DNA of 64,000 nt from Bog-473 sp963764305 (GCA_963764305.1 CAVXSD010000007.1:372001-436000); one strand, 5' to 3'; positions 1 to 9,638 are shown, numbered from the stretch's first letter. Made by a program: numbers and translations. Notes: a model not told the origin generated them from the sequence alone.

Positions 1-786
1 GCCGACGAGGTCACCGTGGGGTTCGGCGGGCTGTTGGCCCTCGACGAGGTGTCGATGACGGTCGGCGGCGGTGAGGTCGTCGGGATCATCGGTCCGAACG
101 GAGCCGGCAAGACGACGCTCTTCAACGTGATCAGCGGATTCGTGCACCCGAGCTCGGGCACCATCACCTACCGCGGTGCCGTCCTGCGCCGGCACCATCC
201 GCACGATCTGGCCAAGCTGGGCATCGCGCGCACCTTGCAGGGGATCGGCCTCTGTGCCGGGTTGACCGTGCACGAGAACGTCATGCTCGGCGCCCAACCG
301 ACGCTGCACAGCGACCTGGGCTCCGCCTTTCTCGGCATCTGGCGCTCCAGCCGGGAGGAGCGCACCGTCTCGGCACGCGCCATGGCCATGCTCGACGAGC
401 TCGGTGCCGCGGACTACGCCCCTCGGACGCCCGCCGCACTCCCCTACGCGATTCAGAAGCGCGCGGCGCTGGCCCGCGCCCTGATGGCGGAGCCGCAACT
501 CCTGCTCCTCGACGAGCCGGCGAGCGGGCTCTCCGAGAGCGAGATGGGCGCGCTGGGATCGAGGGTCCGCGGGTCGACCGATCGCATGTCCGTCCTCCTG
601 GTGGAGCATCACATGGACCTGGTGATGTCGGTGTGCGACCGTCTCGTGGTCCTCAACTTCGGACAGGTCATCGCAGAGGGCACGCCGGCGGCGATCCGGG
701 CCAACCCTGACGTGGCGACCGCGTATCTCGGAGACCCGGTCCATGACGGCGCGTCGCCCGGAGGACAGGCCACCGACGATGCTTGA
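1..786 (+). CDS. livG: LivG-type ABC transporter ATPase (5'-truncated by window edge)
   Basis: ATP-binding subunit of a HAAT-family (branched-chain amino acid/amide type) importer, cytoplasmic. Reading frame 1 is open from the first base, and the residues before the first GTG (position 16) already belong to the fold, so the true start lies left of the window. Walker A GPNGAGKTT is at nt 91-117, Walker B LLLLDEP near nt 500, and an H-loop LLVEHH near nt 600. The signature region reads LPYAIQKR, the LivG style rather than canonical LSGGQ. The last codons overlap the next ATPase (ATG 779). It leads a G-F-H-M-binding protein operon. The transported substrate cannot be read from the sequence. Confidence 0.9.
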   Translation, partial: ADEVTVGFGGLLALDEVSMTVGGGEVVGIIGPNGAGKTTLFNVISGFVHPSSGTITYRGAVLRRHHPHDLAKLGIARTLQGIGLCAGLTVHENVMLGAQPTLHSDLGSAFLGIWRSSREERTVSARAMAMLDELGAADYAPRTPAALPYAIQKRAALARALMAEPQLLLLDEPASGLSESEMGALGSRVRGSTDRMSVLLVEHHMDLVMSVCDRLVVLNFGQVIAEGTPAAIRANPDVATAYLGDPVHDGASPGGQATDDA

Positions 787-1487
787 GATCCGGGACCTCA
801 GCGTCTCCTTCGGTGCGGTGCAGGCACTACGCTCCGTCTCCTTCGACGCGGAACCGGGTGCGGTGACGGCCGTCCTGGGTGCCAACGGGGCCGGCAAGAC
901 AACGTTGCTGCGCACCATCTCCGGACTCGTGAAGCCGCTCGACGGTTCGGTGCGCTTCGACGGCAACCCGCTGTTGGGCCGCCACGTGGAGTCCATCGCG
1001 CGGGCTGGGCGTGGCCCACGTGCCCGAAGGGCGCGGGGTCATCGAGGAGCTCACGGTCGAGGAGAACCTCCGACTGGCCACCCTCTGGTGCCTGCCCAGG
1101 AACGAACGCCAGGACGCCATCGCCGAGATCCTCGAGCTCTTCCCCCGCCTCCAGCCGTTCCGGCGCCGGAGTGCCTCCTCGCTCTCTGGGGGCGAACGCC
1201 AGATGCTCGTGCTGGGCCGGGCCCTCATCTCCCGGCCCCGCCTGCTCCTGCTCGACGAGCCGAGCCTCGGGCTGGCCCCGCTGGTGACCACCCAGTTGAT
1301 GGCGCTGCTGCGCGAGCAGACCGATGGCAAGGACATCACCGTGGTGCTCGTCGAGCAGAACGCCCGCAGCGCGCTCTCGGTGTCGCACCACGCCGTCATC
1401 CTCAACCTCGGCCAGGTCGTCGTCTCTGACGACGCCGCCACGGTGGCCGCCGACGACGCACTGCGTCACCACTACCTCGGGTTCTAG
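779..1487 (+). CDS. livF: LivF-type ABC transporter ATPase, one frameshift
   Basis: Second ATPase of the transporter. It starts at ATG 779, overlapping the livG stop, and begins MLEIRDLSVSFG. Walker A GANGAGKTT is in the first frame; the LivF hallmark HVPEGRGV, signature LSGGERQ and Walker B LLLLDEPSLGL continue in another frame. The switch is near nt 1003-1007, where the sequence reads cgg-g-ctg: dropping one G restores SIARLGVAHVPEGRG. Total length is 3n+1, as a single-base insertion predicts, giving about 235 residues, normal for LivF. I read it as an intact gene with a sequence error. The stop at 1485-1487 is 4 nt before livH. Confidence 0.85.
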
Positions 1488-1491
1488 TGCC

Positions 1492-2370
1492 ATGAGCCTG
1501 TTCCTCGATTACACCCTCGATGGCATCGCCAACGGCATGGTCTACGCCACCCTGGCCCTCGCCCTGGTCCTGATCTACCGGGCGACGCGGATCATCAACT
1601 TCGCCCAGGGGGCGGCGGGCATGTTCACCACGTTCATCGCGTTCAGCCTGCTGTCGCGGGGAGTCGGCTACTGGTGGGCCTTCGTGCTGGTCCTCGTCAT
1701 CGGGTTCGCAATCGGCGCCGTGACGGAGCGCGTGCTGATCCGCCCACTGCACGGCAAGTCCGAGCTCAACCCCGTCATCGTGACCATCGGGCTGCTGGTC
1801 GTCTTCGAGGGACTGGCCGGGGCCATCTACGGGAACGCCAGCCGCGGCTTCCCGGCCGCCTTCTCACAACGCGGCCTGAAGGTGGGCAGCACGACCATCG
1901 CCTTCTCCCACTTCGACGTCTTCATCCTCATTGCCGTCCTCGCGCTGATGGCCGGAACCCTCGTGCTGTTCCGCTACACCGCGCTCGGGCTCCGCATGCG
2001 CGCCTCGGCCTTCCACCGTGAGATCGCCCGGCTCCTCGGGGTACGGGTCGGCATCCTGCTGACCCTCGGCTGGGGCCTGGCCGGCATCGCCGGCTCCCTG
2101 GCCGGCCTGCTGGTGGCGCCGACCAGCGCGTTCGGGCCGTACTACATGGACCTGATCCTGGTGTACGGCTTCACGGCCGCCGTCATCGGCGGCCTCGAGA
2201 GCCCCGTGGGCGCGTTGATCGGCGGGCTGATCTCGGGACTGTGCATCTCCTATGTCGGGGGGTACCTCGGTTCCGGCCTCGAACCCCTCGGCGCGCTCGC
2301 TCTTCTCATGGTCGCCCTGATGGCCCGGCCCGAGGGCATCTTCGCCCGGCCGAGCCCGAGGAGGGTCTGA
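1492..2370 (+). CDS. livH: LivH-type ABC permease
   Basis: Inner-membrane permease of the HAAT transporter, 292 residues. The start ATG 1492 follows livF by 4 nt; an open frame further upstream is only livF read in another frame. The protein starts MSLFLDYTLDGIANGMVYA and has about eight hydrophobic segments. The LivH landmarks are NFAQGAAGMF near residue 40 and GGLESPVGALIGGL near residue 230. The stop is 3 nt before the livM GTG, so the two permeases are translationally linked. It should pair with LivM and carry the two ATPases encoded upstream. Confidence 0.9.
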   Translation: MSLFLDYTLDGIANGMVYATLALALVLIYRATRIINFAQGAAGMFTTFIAFSLLSRGVGYWWAFVLVLVIGFAIGAVTERVLIRPLHGKSELNPVIVTIGLLVVFEGLAGAIYGNASRGFPAAFSQRGLKVGSTTIAFSHFDVFILIAVLALMAGTLVLFRYTALGLRMRASAFHREIARLLGVRVGILLTLGWGLAGIAGSLAGLLVAPTSAFGPYYMDLILVYGFTAAVIGGLESPVGALIGGLISGLCISYVGGYLGSGLEPLGALALLMVALMARPEGIFARPSPRRV

Positions 2371-2373
2371 CAA

Positions 2374-3474
2374 GTGAGGGTCCGTTCCCTGCACCTGCCC
2401 CGTCAGCCGCTGCTCCGCCACCTTCCCGTCGCGCTGGTCGCCGGCGCCGTGCTGTACGAGGTCACGCTGCGGCTGAGTTCGTACAACGACTACCAGGTCG
2501 GCGAGATCGCCTCGTATGTGGTGGCGCTGGTCGGACTCAGCCTCCTGACCGGCGTGAACGGACAGATCTCCCTCGGGCACGGCGCGTTCATGGCCGTCGG
2601 GGCCTACACCATGGCCCTTCTGATGAACCACACCCAGGGCAACTTCGTCCTCGAGCTGGCCGCGGCGGCGGGCGTGGCGGCCGCGGCCGGTCTGGTGATC
2701 GGCCTGCCGGCCACCCGGCTCAAGGGCCCCTATCTGGCCGGCATGACGCTGCTCTTCGCCCTGGCGGTGCCGTCCATCGCCGACAAGTGGCCGGACACGT
2801 TCGGGGGCGACCAGGGACTGACGACAACGGTCCCGACGGCGCCGGGCTCGCTGACCGCCGAGCAGTGGCTCGCCCAGATTCAGATCGTGGGGGCGCTGCT
2901 CGTGCTGGTCCTCGTGGCCAATCTCTTGTGGAGCCGCTACGGCCGGGCCTTCCGGGCCGTGCGCGACGACGAGATCGCGGCCTCGCTGGCGGGGATCCAC
3001 GTTGTGCGCACGAAGGTCATGGCGTTCACCATCAGCGCGGGATGCGCCGGCCTGGGTGGCGCGCTGCTCGGGCTCTCGACCGGCGTGGTGAACACCGGGG
3101 AGTTCCCGCTCACCCTCTCGATCCAGTTGCTGGCGGCGATGGTGCTCGGCGGCACGGGGACGTTGATCGGCATGGTGTGGGGCGGGATCCTGCTGGTGTA
3201 CCTGCCGCAGTGGTCGACCTCGCTTTCCAACAGCTTCAACCTGGGCAGCGGGGCGAACGCCTACCTGGCGACGATCATCTTCGGGGTGGTGCTGATCGTG
3301 GCGATGCTGGCGGCGCCCAACGGAATTCAAGGCGGTCTGCGTTGGCTGTGGGGCCATCGAACGCATCTGGGCGGGGTGGCCCCCGACGTACCCAGTGAGG
3401 TCTCGAGAGCGGACATGAGCAATGCAACAGAAGAGAAAGGGAGGAACGATGCCAAAACGAGCGTTGAAGCGTAA
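2374..3474 (+). CDS. livM: LivM-type ABC permease
   Basis: Second permease subunit, 366 residues, GTG start. The landmarks are GQISLGHGAFMAVGAYT around residues 65-85, characteristic of LivM, and MVLGGTGTLIGMVWG near residue 255. There are about nine or ten hydrophobic segments and a hydrophilic tail of about 40 residues rich in charged residues. The tail overlaps the next gene: the binding-protein start (ATG 3449) lies inside the last 26 nt, so the five genes read as one transcription unit. Confidence 0.9.
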   Translation: MRVRSLHLPRQPLLRHLPVALVAGAVLYEVTLRLSSYNDYQVGEIASYVVALVGLSLLTGVNGQISLGHGAFMAVGAYTMALLMNHTQGNFVLELAAAAGVAAAAGLVIGLPATRLKGPYLAGMTLLFALAVPSIADKWPDTFGGDQGLTTTVPTAPGSLTAEQWLAQIQIVGALLVLVLVANLLWSRYGRAFRAVRDDEIAASLAGIHVVRTKVMAFTISAGCAGLGGALLGLSTGVVNTGEFPLTLSIQLLAAMVLGGTGTLIGMVWGGILLVYLPQWSTSLSNSFNLGSGANAYLATIIFGVVLIVAMLAAPNGIQGGLRWLWGHRTHLGGVAPDVPSEVSRADMSNATEEKGRNDAKTSVEA

Positions 3475-4844
3475 GGGGTGGGCCCTCTGGGCCCGAGCCC
3501 TTGTTGCCGGTTCCCTCGGACTGATGCTGGGGGTCACGCTGCTGCCGGCGACCGCGGGCGCAGCAAGCACACCGGGTGTGACCTCGACGTCCATCACCAT
3601 CGGTGCGACGGTTCCGCTGACCGGCCCGGCCGCGCCGGGCTACGACGAGATCGCGCCCGCCATGAACGCCGTGTTCAGCTGGGTCGACGCGCACGGTGGG
3701 GTCGACGGCCGCAAGATCCATTACACGTACCTCGACGACGGCTACAACCCGGCCAACACGGCGACCCTGACCCGCAAGCTCGTGCTGCAGGACAACGTCT
3801 TCGCCGACGTCGGGTCACTCGGGACGCCGACCCAGTCGGCGGTGCAGGGCTTCTTGAACTCGCAGAAGGTGCCGCAGCTCTTCATCGAGTCCGGCTGCAA
3901 CTGCTGGAGTAATTCGAAGTTCCCCTACAGCCTCGGCTGGCAGCCTCCGTACACGGTGGACGGCAAGATCCTGGGCGCCTACATCAAATCGAACTTCGCC
4001 GGCAAGAAGGTCGGCTACCTGTCCCAGGACGACGAGTTCGGGAAGGACGTCGTCAAGGGTCTCGACATGGAGATCCCCTCGTCCGCCGTCGTGTCGCGCC
4101 AGACCTACGACGCGGCGACGCTGGCCGGTCCTCTGTCCAACCAGATGGCGGCCCTGAAGGCAGCAGGAGCCCAGGTGGTCGTGCTGGCCACCATCCCGGC
4201 GGCGACCGCGCTGGCGATGCTCCCCGCCGCGGTCATCGGCTACTCCCCGCAGTACGTGGTGGACAGCGTCGGTGCCGACTCGCCGACGGTCGGCCCGCTG
4301 CTCGCCTCCTTCACTCAGAAGGGAGGCGGGACGGCGGCCCAGGCGGCCGCGGCCGGAGGGTTGCTGAACGGGGTCATCACGACGGCCTACTTCGCGCCCG
4401 AGTCGGACACGTCCAACTCCTGGGTACAGACCGAGAAGAAGATCCTCCAGCAGTACGCGCCGTCGCTGTACGCCAAGTCGGGACTCGACGGGAACACCCA
4501 GTACGGCGTCGCGCTCGGCCTACACGTTCGTCCAGGCGCTCCAGAAGGCGGGGAAGAACCTCACCCGGCAGAGCCTGCTCGACGCCATCAACAACCACGG
4601 CAAGAGCTTCGTGACCCCGGGCTTCGTCCCGCTGTCCTACTCGAGCTCGGTGCACTTCGGGTTCGAGGGTGAGGAGGTCGTCAAGCTGGAGAGCTCGGCC
4701 CCGCCGGCGGTGACACCGACCGGCAGCTGGATCGGCGGCGTCGCGGTCAGCCCCGTGGTACAGACGAGTCCTGGCTCCGGTCCGATCCACAAGTACACCG
4801 GTCCGACCTCGGTCCCGCCGAAGAACCTGGCGGCCACGGGCTGA
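3449..4844 (+). CDS. Periplasmic-type solute-binding protein of Liv transporter, one frameshift
   Basis: Extracytoplasmic receptor (Peripla_BP_6 type) for the preceding permease and ATPases. I chose ATG 3449 over the in-frame ATG 3422 because AGGGAGG stands about 5 nt upstream. Residues 1-35 are a signal peptide: a basic start MPKRALKRKG, a hydrophobic core and TAGAAS. The mature part opens with SITIGATVPLTGPAA, the usual first strand. A frameshift near nt 4510-4520 breaks the C-terminal lobe: after NTQYGV the correct frame continues as AYTFVQALQKAGKNLT and ends PPKNLAATG. Length is 3n+1, matching one inserted base. A Cys pair (GCNCW) near residue 150 could form a local disulfide. The ligand is unknown. 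Confidence 0.85.
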
Positions 4845-4857
4845 CCGACTGGCGCAT

Positions 4858-4889
4858 CCGGCGGCGGAGGGTAGGCCCTTCGCCGCCGG
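4858..4889 (+). terminator. Strong hairpin closing the first Liv operon
   Basis: Arms CCGGCGGCG (4858-4866) and CGCCGCCGG (4881-4889) are perfectly complementary. Inside them GAGGG pairs with CCCTT (one G-T wobble), giving a 14-bp stem with tetraloop TAGG, 13 nt after the binding-protein stop. There is no T-tract, as is usual in high-GC actinobacteria. The rest of 4845-5128 holds no gene that I can support. Confidence 0.7.
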
Positions 4890-5092
4890 TCAGCGCCGGC
4901 AGGGAGAAGTAGGTGTTGGCAGACTCCAGCGGTGTGCCAAACCCGTGGAGGCACCGTTCGCCTTCGCCGCCGCTTTCCGCTCCATTCCTCTCGCCCGTGC
5001 TGACTCTGACCCGAACAATCGATTCAGCAAACCACCGGGAGCGTCTGAGCGGGCGATGCTCGTTGGCCTGGGTCCGAGCGGGGTCGGTACGC

Positions 5093-5112
5093 TGACATCG
5101 ACACCGAGGATC
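5093..5112 (+). promoter_or_regulatory. Candidate operator upstream of Zn-ribbon/thiolase pair
   Basis: TGACATCGAC (5093-5102) is an exact match to the half-site shared by several promoter regions in this window (see findings). The second half, ACCGAGGATC, is degenerate. It lies 16 nt before the ATG at 5129, where a bound repressor would block expression. Confidence 0.35.
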
Positions 5113-5128
5113 GGGAAGGGAGTCTGCG

Positions 5129-5557
5129 ATGGCGCAACGCAGCGTCGCCGAGGGGTTGTTCGAGTGGCCGTCGGCCGAGCCACAGTTGTCCGGCTCGCGT
5201 TGTGCCGCCTGCTCCTTCATCACCTTTCCGGGACAGGACTCCTGCCCCAGCTGCGGTGGGGACACGGTCGCTCCCACCCCCTTGTCCCGGACGGGGACGC
5301 TGTGGACCTGGACCCGCCAGCGGTTCCAGCCCAAGAACCCGCCCTATCTCGGACGCGAGCCGGCCAACGAGTTCGTTCCCTACGGCGTCGGCTTCATTGA
5401 GCTCCCGGAGGGACGGGTCGAAGCTCGCATCGCAGGCGATGTCGACCAGGAACTGCGGATCGGCATGCCGATGGAATTGACCGTGATCCCCTTCACCACC
5501 GATGAAGACGGCACTGAGGTGCTGACCTTCGCCTTCCGCCCCATTCAGGAGAGCTGA
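5129..5557 (+). CDS. Zn-ribbon OB-fold (DUF35) protein, partner of thiolase-like enzyme
   Basis: 142 residues. An N-terminal rubredoxin-like zinc ribbon with C25-x2-C28 and C39-x2-C42 is followed by an OB-fold (ACP/CoA-binding type) through residue 138. DUF35 proteins usually bind a thiolase-fold partner encoded next door and help position acyl-CoA; in steroid side-chain degradation such a domain (in ChsH2) activates the aldolase Ltp2. Here the partner follows after 5 nt. The ATG at 5129 is preceded by GGGAAGGGAG. The exact acyl-CoA substrate cannot be told from the sequence. Confidence 0.85.
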   Translation: MAQRSVAEGLFEWPSAEPQLSGSRCAACSFITFPGQDSCPSCGGDTVAPTPLSRTGTLWTWTRQRFQPKNPPYLGREPANEFVPYGVGFIELPEGRVEARIAGDVDQELRIGMPMELTVIPFTTDEDGTEVLTFAFRPIQES

Positions 5558-5562
5558 GAACC

Positions 5563-6708
5563 ATGGACGATGTCGCCATCATCGGAGTCGGGCTGCACCC
5601 CTTCGGACGCTTTCCCGGGACGTCGGCCATCGAGATGGGGGCCAAGGCGGCCCGACTCGCCTTGGCCGACGCCGGCATCACATGGAAAGAAGTCCAATTC
5701 GCCTTCGGCGGCAGCTACGAAGTGGACAACCCTGATGCGGTGGTCAACTTCCTTGGCCTGACGGGCCTGCCCTTCACCGACGTGTACAACGGGTGCGCCA
5801 CCGCCGCCAGTGCCCTGACGCAGGCGGCGAACACGCTGCGGCTGGGCGAGTACGACCTGGGCATGGCGATCGGCATGGACAAGCACCTGCCCGGAGCCTT
5901 CGCCGCCGACCCCGTCCAGTACGGCGTGCCCAGCTGGTACGGCGAGACGGGCCTCTTCCTGACGCCGAAGTTCTTCGCCATGAAGATCCAGCGTTACATG
6001 CATGACTTCGGGATCAGCCCAGAGACGCTCGCCCGGGTCGCCGCCAAGAACTACCGCAATGGTGTGGACAACCCGAACGTGTTCCGGCGCAAGCCACTCA
6101 GCGAGGAGGAGATCCTCGGCTCCCAGATGGTCAACGACCCCTTGACCCAGTACATGTTCTGCTCGCCCGACGAGGGAGCGGCGGCGGTCGTCCTGTGCCG
6201 GGCCGAGATCGCCCACCGCTTCACGGCCACGCCGATCTACCTGCGGGCGTCGGTGGTCCGGACCCGGCGCCTCGGCGCCTTCGAGGTCCACAGCCCCTGG
6301 CTCCCACTGGACAGGGCCGACGCGCCGACGGTCGATGCCTCCCGGGCGGCCTATCGGATTGCCGGGCTCGGTCCCGAGGACGTCGATGTCGTCCAGCTGC
6401 AGGACACCGACGCCGGGGCCGAAGTGATCCACATGGCGGAGAACGGCTTCTGCAAGGACGGCGAGCAGGAGGCGATGCTCGCCGAGGGCGCGACCGAGAT
6501 CGGTGGCAGCCTCCCCGTGAACACCGACGGGGGCCTCATCGCCAACGGGGAGCCGATCGGCGCGTCGGGGCTGCGCCAGATCCACGAGCTGGTCCTCCAA
6601 CTGCGCGGAGCCGCAGGCGGACGGCAGGTCCCCGGGTCACCACGGGTCGGCTACAGCCAGCTCTACGGCGCGCCGGGCACGGCCGGCGTGGCCATCGTGT
6701 CCACCTAG
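5563..6708 (+). CDS. Thiolase-fold protein of the SCP-x/lipid-transfer type
   Basis: 381 residues, ATG 5 nt after the DUF35 gene. The nucleophile-loop cysteine is kept (VYNGCATAAS, C78), but the second half of the thiolase site is altered. The usual C-terminal GHP motif is replaced by GEPIGASG (329-336), and the expected HDCF-like segment reads QLQDTDAGAEV. That makes a classical two-residue thiolase mechanism doubtful. Related proteins act as retro-aldolases or as catalytically relaxed lipid-transfer thiolases together with DUF35. It ends 6 nt from a convergent gene. A likely role is C-C bond cleavage in degradation of a CoA-activated side chain. Confidence 0.75.
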   Translation: MDDVAIIGVGLHPFGRFPGTSAIEMGAKAARLALADAGITWKEVQFAFGGSYEVDNPDAVVNFLGLTGLPFTDVYNGCATAASALTQAANTLRLGEYDLGMAIGMDKHLPGAFAADPVQYGVPSWYGETGLFLTPKFFAMKIQRYMHDFGISPETLARVAAKNYRNGVDNPNVFRRKPLSEEEILGSQMVNDPLTQYMFCSPDEGAAAVVLCRAEIAHRFTATPIYLRASVVRTRRLGAFEVHSPWLPLDRADAPTVDASRAAYRIAGLGPEDVDVVQLQDTDAGAEVIHMAENGFCKDGEQEAMLAEGATEIGGSLPVNTDGGLIANGEPIGASGLRQIHELVLQLRGAAGGRQVPGSPRVGYSQLYGAPGTAGVAIVST

Positions 6709-6714
6709 AGGCCG

Positions 6715-7992
6715 CTACCCCACCGTCGTCTTCAGCTGCAGCAGCTTCTTCGAGGGGCTCCACTGGTAGACGAACACGGGGCCGTTGCCGTCGTTGTGGC
6801 CCGCCGAGAAATTGAAGGTCCCACCGCCTCCGGGGATGGTCACGTGGGTCAAGGACGCTCCGCCCTGCCCGAAGGTCTTGGCGGTGAGTGTCTTGCCGGC
6901 GGCCTTGACGATGTCGGTGAACAGAGCCATCTGCTGGCACGCCAGCTCTGGGGCCGTCCAGGTGACCGGGGTGGACGCCGTCGCGGTGACCGGGTCGTTG
7001 ATGGGGGCGTTGGGCTCCGCGGCCTGGATGGTGGCGATACAACGCTTCATCGCCGGGTCGTTCCAGACGACCGGCAAGGGCGGATAGCCGCCGGCCGTCA
7101 GGGCGTTCTTGAGGATCGCCTGCCGGTACCCCAGCTTGTTGGACACGTAGGCGTCCAGGTCGATGTAGTCCGTGGCGACGAGACGGGGCAGGTAGGTGCT
7201 CTGGCCGCTCTGGAGCGAGGCCGGCCAACCGTTCCCTGCGTTGCCCACGGCAACCACGACATTTGCTCCGGACGCCTGGAACTTCTGGGCGATGACGTTG
7301 TACTCCTGGGTCTGTGCTGCGGTGTCGGTCTCGGGCACGCTGTTGATCGCGGTCTCCACGACATCTGCCTTGACCTTCCGGAGCGCGGGGACCACCAGGT
7401 TCACCTCGGCCTGATCGGTCGTCGTCCCCACCACGGCGACCTTCTTCCCGGCGAACGCGCCCTCCTGCTTGAAGACCGCCATCTCCTTGGGAATGAGGTC
7501 GCTGTCGGAAATGATGTTGTTGAACCACGGCGCCTTGGCCTGTGCCGCCTGGGCACTGCTCAGCGTCCCGCCGATGATCGGCGTGACGTGCCCGGTCACG
7601 TAGCAGCCGATGTCGGCCGCCTGGAAGAAGCCGAGGACGGCGAATACCTGGTCATCTTCGGTGAGTTTCGTGCAGGCGGTGGCGGCGCCAGCAGTCCCCA
7701 GCGGGTCGACCGGCGCGTAGACAGGCGTGATCTTGCGGCCGTTGATGCCCCCGTGGGCGTTGATCTGGTTGATCAGCGTGTTGTACGCGACCTGGTAGTT
7801 GCCGGGATTGACGTTGATGATGCTGGCGATGGCCGCGACATCGGGGTACGTGATGCCGATCTTGATGCTGGTCGGCGTGACCCCCGGCGCGGAGTGGCTC
7901 TGGGCCGCACCGGCACCACCGGACGTGACCGACTGGAGGAGCGCAGCCGTCGGGAACAGGAGCACGGCGAGTGCCGTGACTGCCTTACGCAT
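6715..7992 (-). CDS. Solute-binding protein, Peripla_BP_6 type, orphan
   Basis: 425 residues, exported. The start at 7992 (ATG) is supported by AAAGGAC 5 nt upstream; an open frame extends further but lacks a signal peptide. MRKAVTALAVLLFPTAALL is a typical signal peptide ending near AGAAQS. The mature sequence has the paired lobes of Liv-type receptors (TSIKIGITYPDV, INAHGGINGRKI). It stands alone: no permease or ATPase is adjacent, and the neighbours are an amidohydrolase and a thiolase-like gene. It probably feeds one of the two Liv transporters in the window or one elsewhere. Confidence 0.85.
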   Translation of the reverse strand: MRKAVTALAVLLFPTAALLQSVTSGGAGAAQSHSAPGVTPTSIKIGITYPDVAAIASIINVNPGNYQVAYNTLINQINAHGGINGRKITPVYAPVDPLGTAGAATACTKLTEDDQVFAVLGFFQAADIGCYVTGHVTPIIGGTLSSAQAAQAKAPWFNNIISDSDLIPKEMAVFKQEGAFAGKKVAVVGTTTDQAEVNLVVPALRKVKADVVETAINSVPETDTAAQTQEYNVIAQKFQASGANVVVAVGNAGNGWPASLQSGQSTYLPRLVATDYIDLDAYVSNKLGYRQAILKNALTAGGYPPLPVVWNDPAMKRCIATIQAAEPNAPINDPVTATASTPVTWTAPELACQQMALFTDIVKAAGKTLTAKTFGQGGASLTHVTIPGGGGTFNFSAGHNDGNGPVFVYQWSPSKKLLQLKTTVG

Positions 7993-8170
7993 GGGGTGTC
8001 CTTTCTGCCGGAGCATGCCGCCTGCCCGGGTTGGATTCGCGCCAAGGAGCTCTTGCAAGTCGCCGGGGGCGGCTTTGCCGTCGAACGCGCCGCAGGATAC
8101 GCCTCTTTGGGTAGAAAAGGGCCGCGACCCCGAGACGTCAAACCCGGGGGACGAGCGCTGCCTGCGCCAG

Positions 8171-8186
8171 CGACCGGTACCGGTCG
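8171..8186. promoter_or_regulatory. Perfect 16-bp palindrome upstream of orphan binding protein
   Basis: CGACCGGTACCGGTCG is fully self-complementary and lies in the 313-nt gap 7993-8305, about 180 nt upstream of the binding-protein start. It looks like an operator for a dimeric regulator of TetR type. I see nothing else supportable in this gap. Confidence 0.4.
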
Positions 8187-8305
8187 GCCTACGGGGAACG
8201 GCGGCGCACGCAGCCCGACATCCCTCCCCCGTCAGCAGGACCGCACAGAGCTGCGGCCTCAACGGCCGGGGTGGGATCCATCCGTCCGATGTCGCCGAGT
8301 GCAGC

Positions 8306-9510
8306 TCAGGCGGCGAAGGGCACCTTCATGGCCTCGGCCAGGTTGCCGCCCATCACGAGTGCGACCTCGGCGTGCGACAAGCCCTCGAGCTCGTCGACGT
8401 AGGAGAGCGGCTCGGACATCCCCTCGATGTGCGGGTAGTCGGAACCGAAGACAACCCGGTCCACGCCGACCAGGTCGATGAGCCCGCGCGGGTCCTCCTC
8501 GTGGAAGGGGTGGATCCAGATGTTGCGCTTGAGCACCATGAGCGGGTCCTCGTCGTAGAGAGCGGGCTCGTGGGCGTAGGACTGGCCGATGGCCTCGACG
8601 AACGGGCGGACCCAGGCGGAGCCGTTCTCCACGGGCAGCATCCGCAGGGTCGGGAATCGGGTGAGGAGCCCGTGGCCGATCAGCGACGCCACCGTGTCGA
8701 AGATGCCCCGGCCTTGCGTGTGCATGATGTCCATGAAGGCCGACTTGCCGGCGAAGGGGAGGTGCTCCCCCTCGGGCTTGCCCTCCCATTGGTTGTAGTA
8801 GCGGGTGAGCCCGTCGTCGGACGCGTGCAGGCCGACGGTGACGTCGAGCTCGGTGACCCGCTGCCAGAAGGGATCGAACTCGGGCAGTGCGAACGACCGG
8901 TTCCCCTCGAAACCGGGCACCGGAGCCGGGCGGATCAGGATGATCTTGGCGCCCCGCTCGACGACCCACTCGAGCTCCTTGATGGCCTCGCTGACGATGG
9001 GCAGCGTGATGACCGGCGTCGGGAAGATTCGGTTCTCGTAGTTGAAGGTCCAGTGCTCGTGCATCCACTGGTTCAGCGCGTGCACGACGACGTGGGTGGC
9101 CCTCGGGTCCGTCGCTCAGCCGCTCTTCGAGCAGGCTGGCCAGCGTCGGCCACATGAGCGCCCGGTCGATGCCGAGCTCGTCCATGAGGGCGAGGCGGGG
9201 CTCCGGGGAGAAGAAGGCCTCGGGCGACCGGATGGGCTCGCCCATCAGCTCCCGGCGGGACTTGCCCTCCGGGTTGCCGTGCTTGAAGTAGCTCCTCGGA
9301 GGCGCCGGGCCGTCCCACCACCTTGAACGTGGGGTTCGGGATGTAGTCCGAGATGACGTTGCGCACCGCGATCTTCGTCCGCCCGTTGACCTCCACGTAC
9401 TTGATCAACCCGTCGTATTCGGGCGGCAGGAACTTCGTGAAGGCATCCGTCGTCTCGTACATGTGGTTGTCGGCGTCGAACACCGGAAAGTCGACAATCC
9501 TCTTCGCCAT
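8306..9510 (-). CDS. ACMSD-type amidohydrolase (amidohydrolase family 2), two frameshifts
   Basis: TIM-barrel metal-dependent hydrolase or decarboxylase, about 400 residues after repair. ATG 9510 (MAKRIVDFPVFDADNHMYE) has GAGGT just upstream; the DADNH segment carries the first metal-site residues. The frame breaks near nt 9295 (after VGRPGASE) and again near 9105 (after LLEERLSDGP); the rest runs on to FGSDYPHIEG and GGNLAEAMKVPFAA. Total length is 3n+2, fitting two single-base insertions. It is closely similar to the broken homologue at 52.8-53.9 kb (shared ALNxWM, PVITLPIV, RPAPVPGF segments). The substrate is unknown; in such clusters these proteins are proposed to act on CoA-pathway or ring-cleavage intermediates. 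Confidence 0.8.
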
Positions 9511-9638
9511 GGCTACCTCTCGCATCTCGTCGAACCGCTCGCACCTCGGAACACCGGAGGGCGGCTGCCCCCATCAGGTTGCGCCGTCAGAGGTGACGAC
9601 CGTCACTTCCTGACGACAGCGTCAGCCTAGCGTGATTT

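Noticed and set aside
1900..1930. GACGTC cores inside coding sequence as further copies of the operator motif
   Set aside because: GACGTC encodes common Asp-Val and is frequent in this GC-rich DNA; only copies with flanking TGACAT/ATGTCA similarity near start codons were kept.
1864..3600. Long open frame (about 578 codons) on the minus strand opposite livH-livM
   Set aside because: Low-complexity, charged and His/Arg/Gln-rich, with no domain; it is the antisense of two well-conserved permeases in GC-rich DNA.
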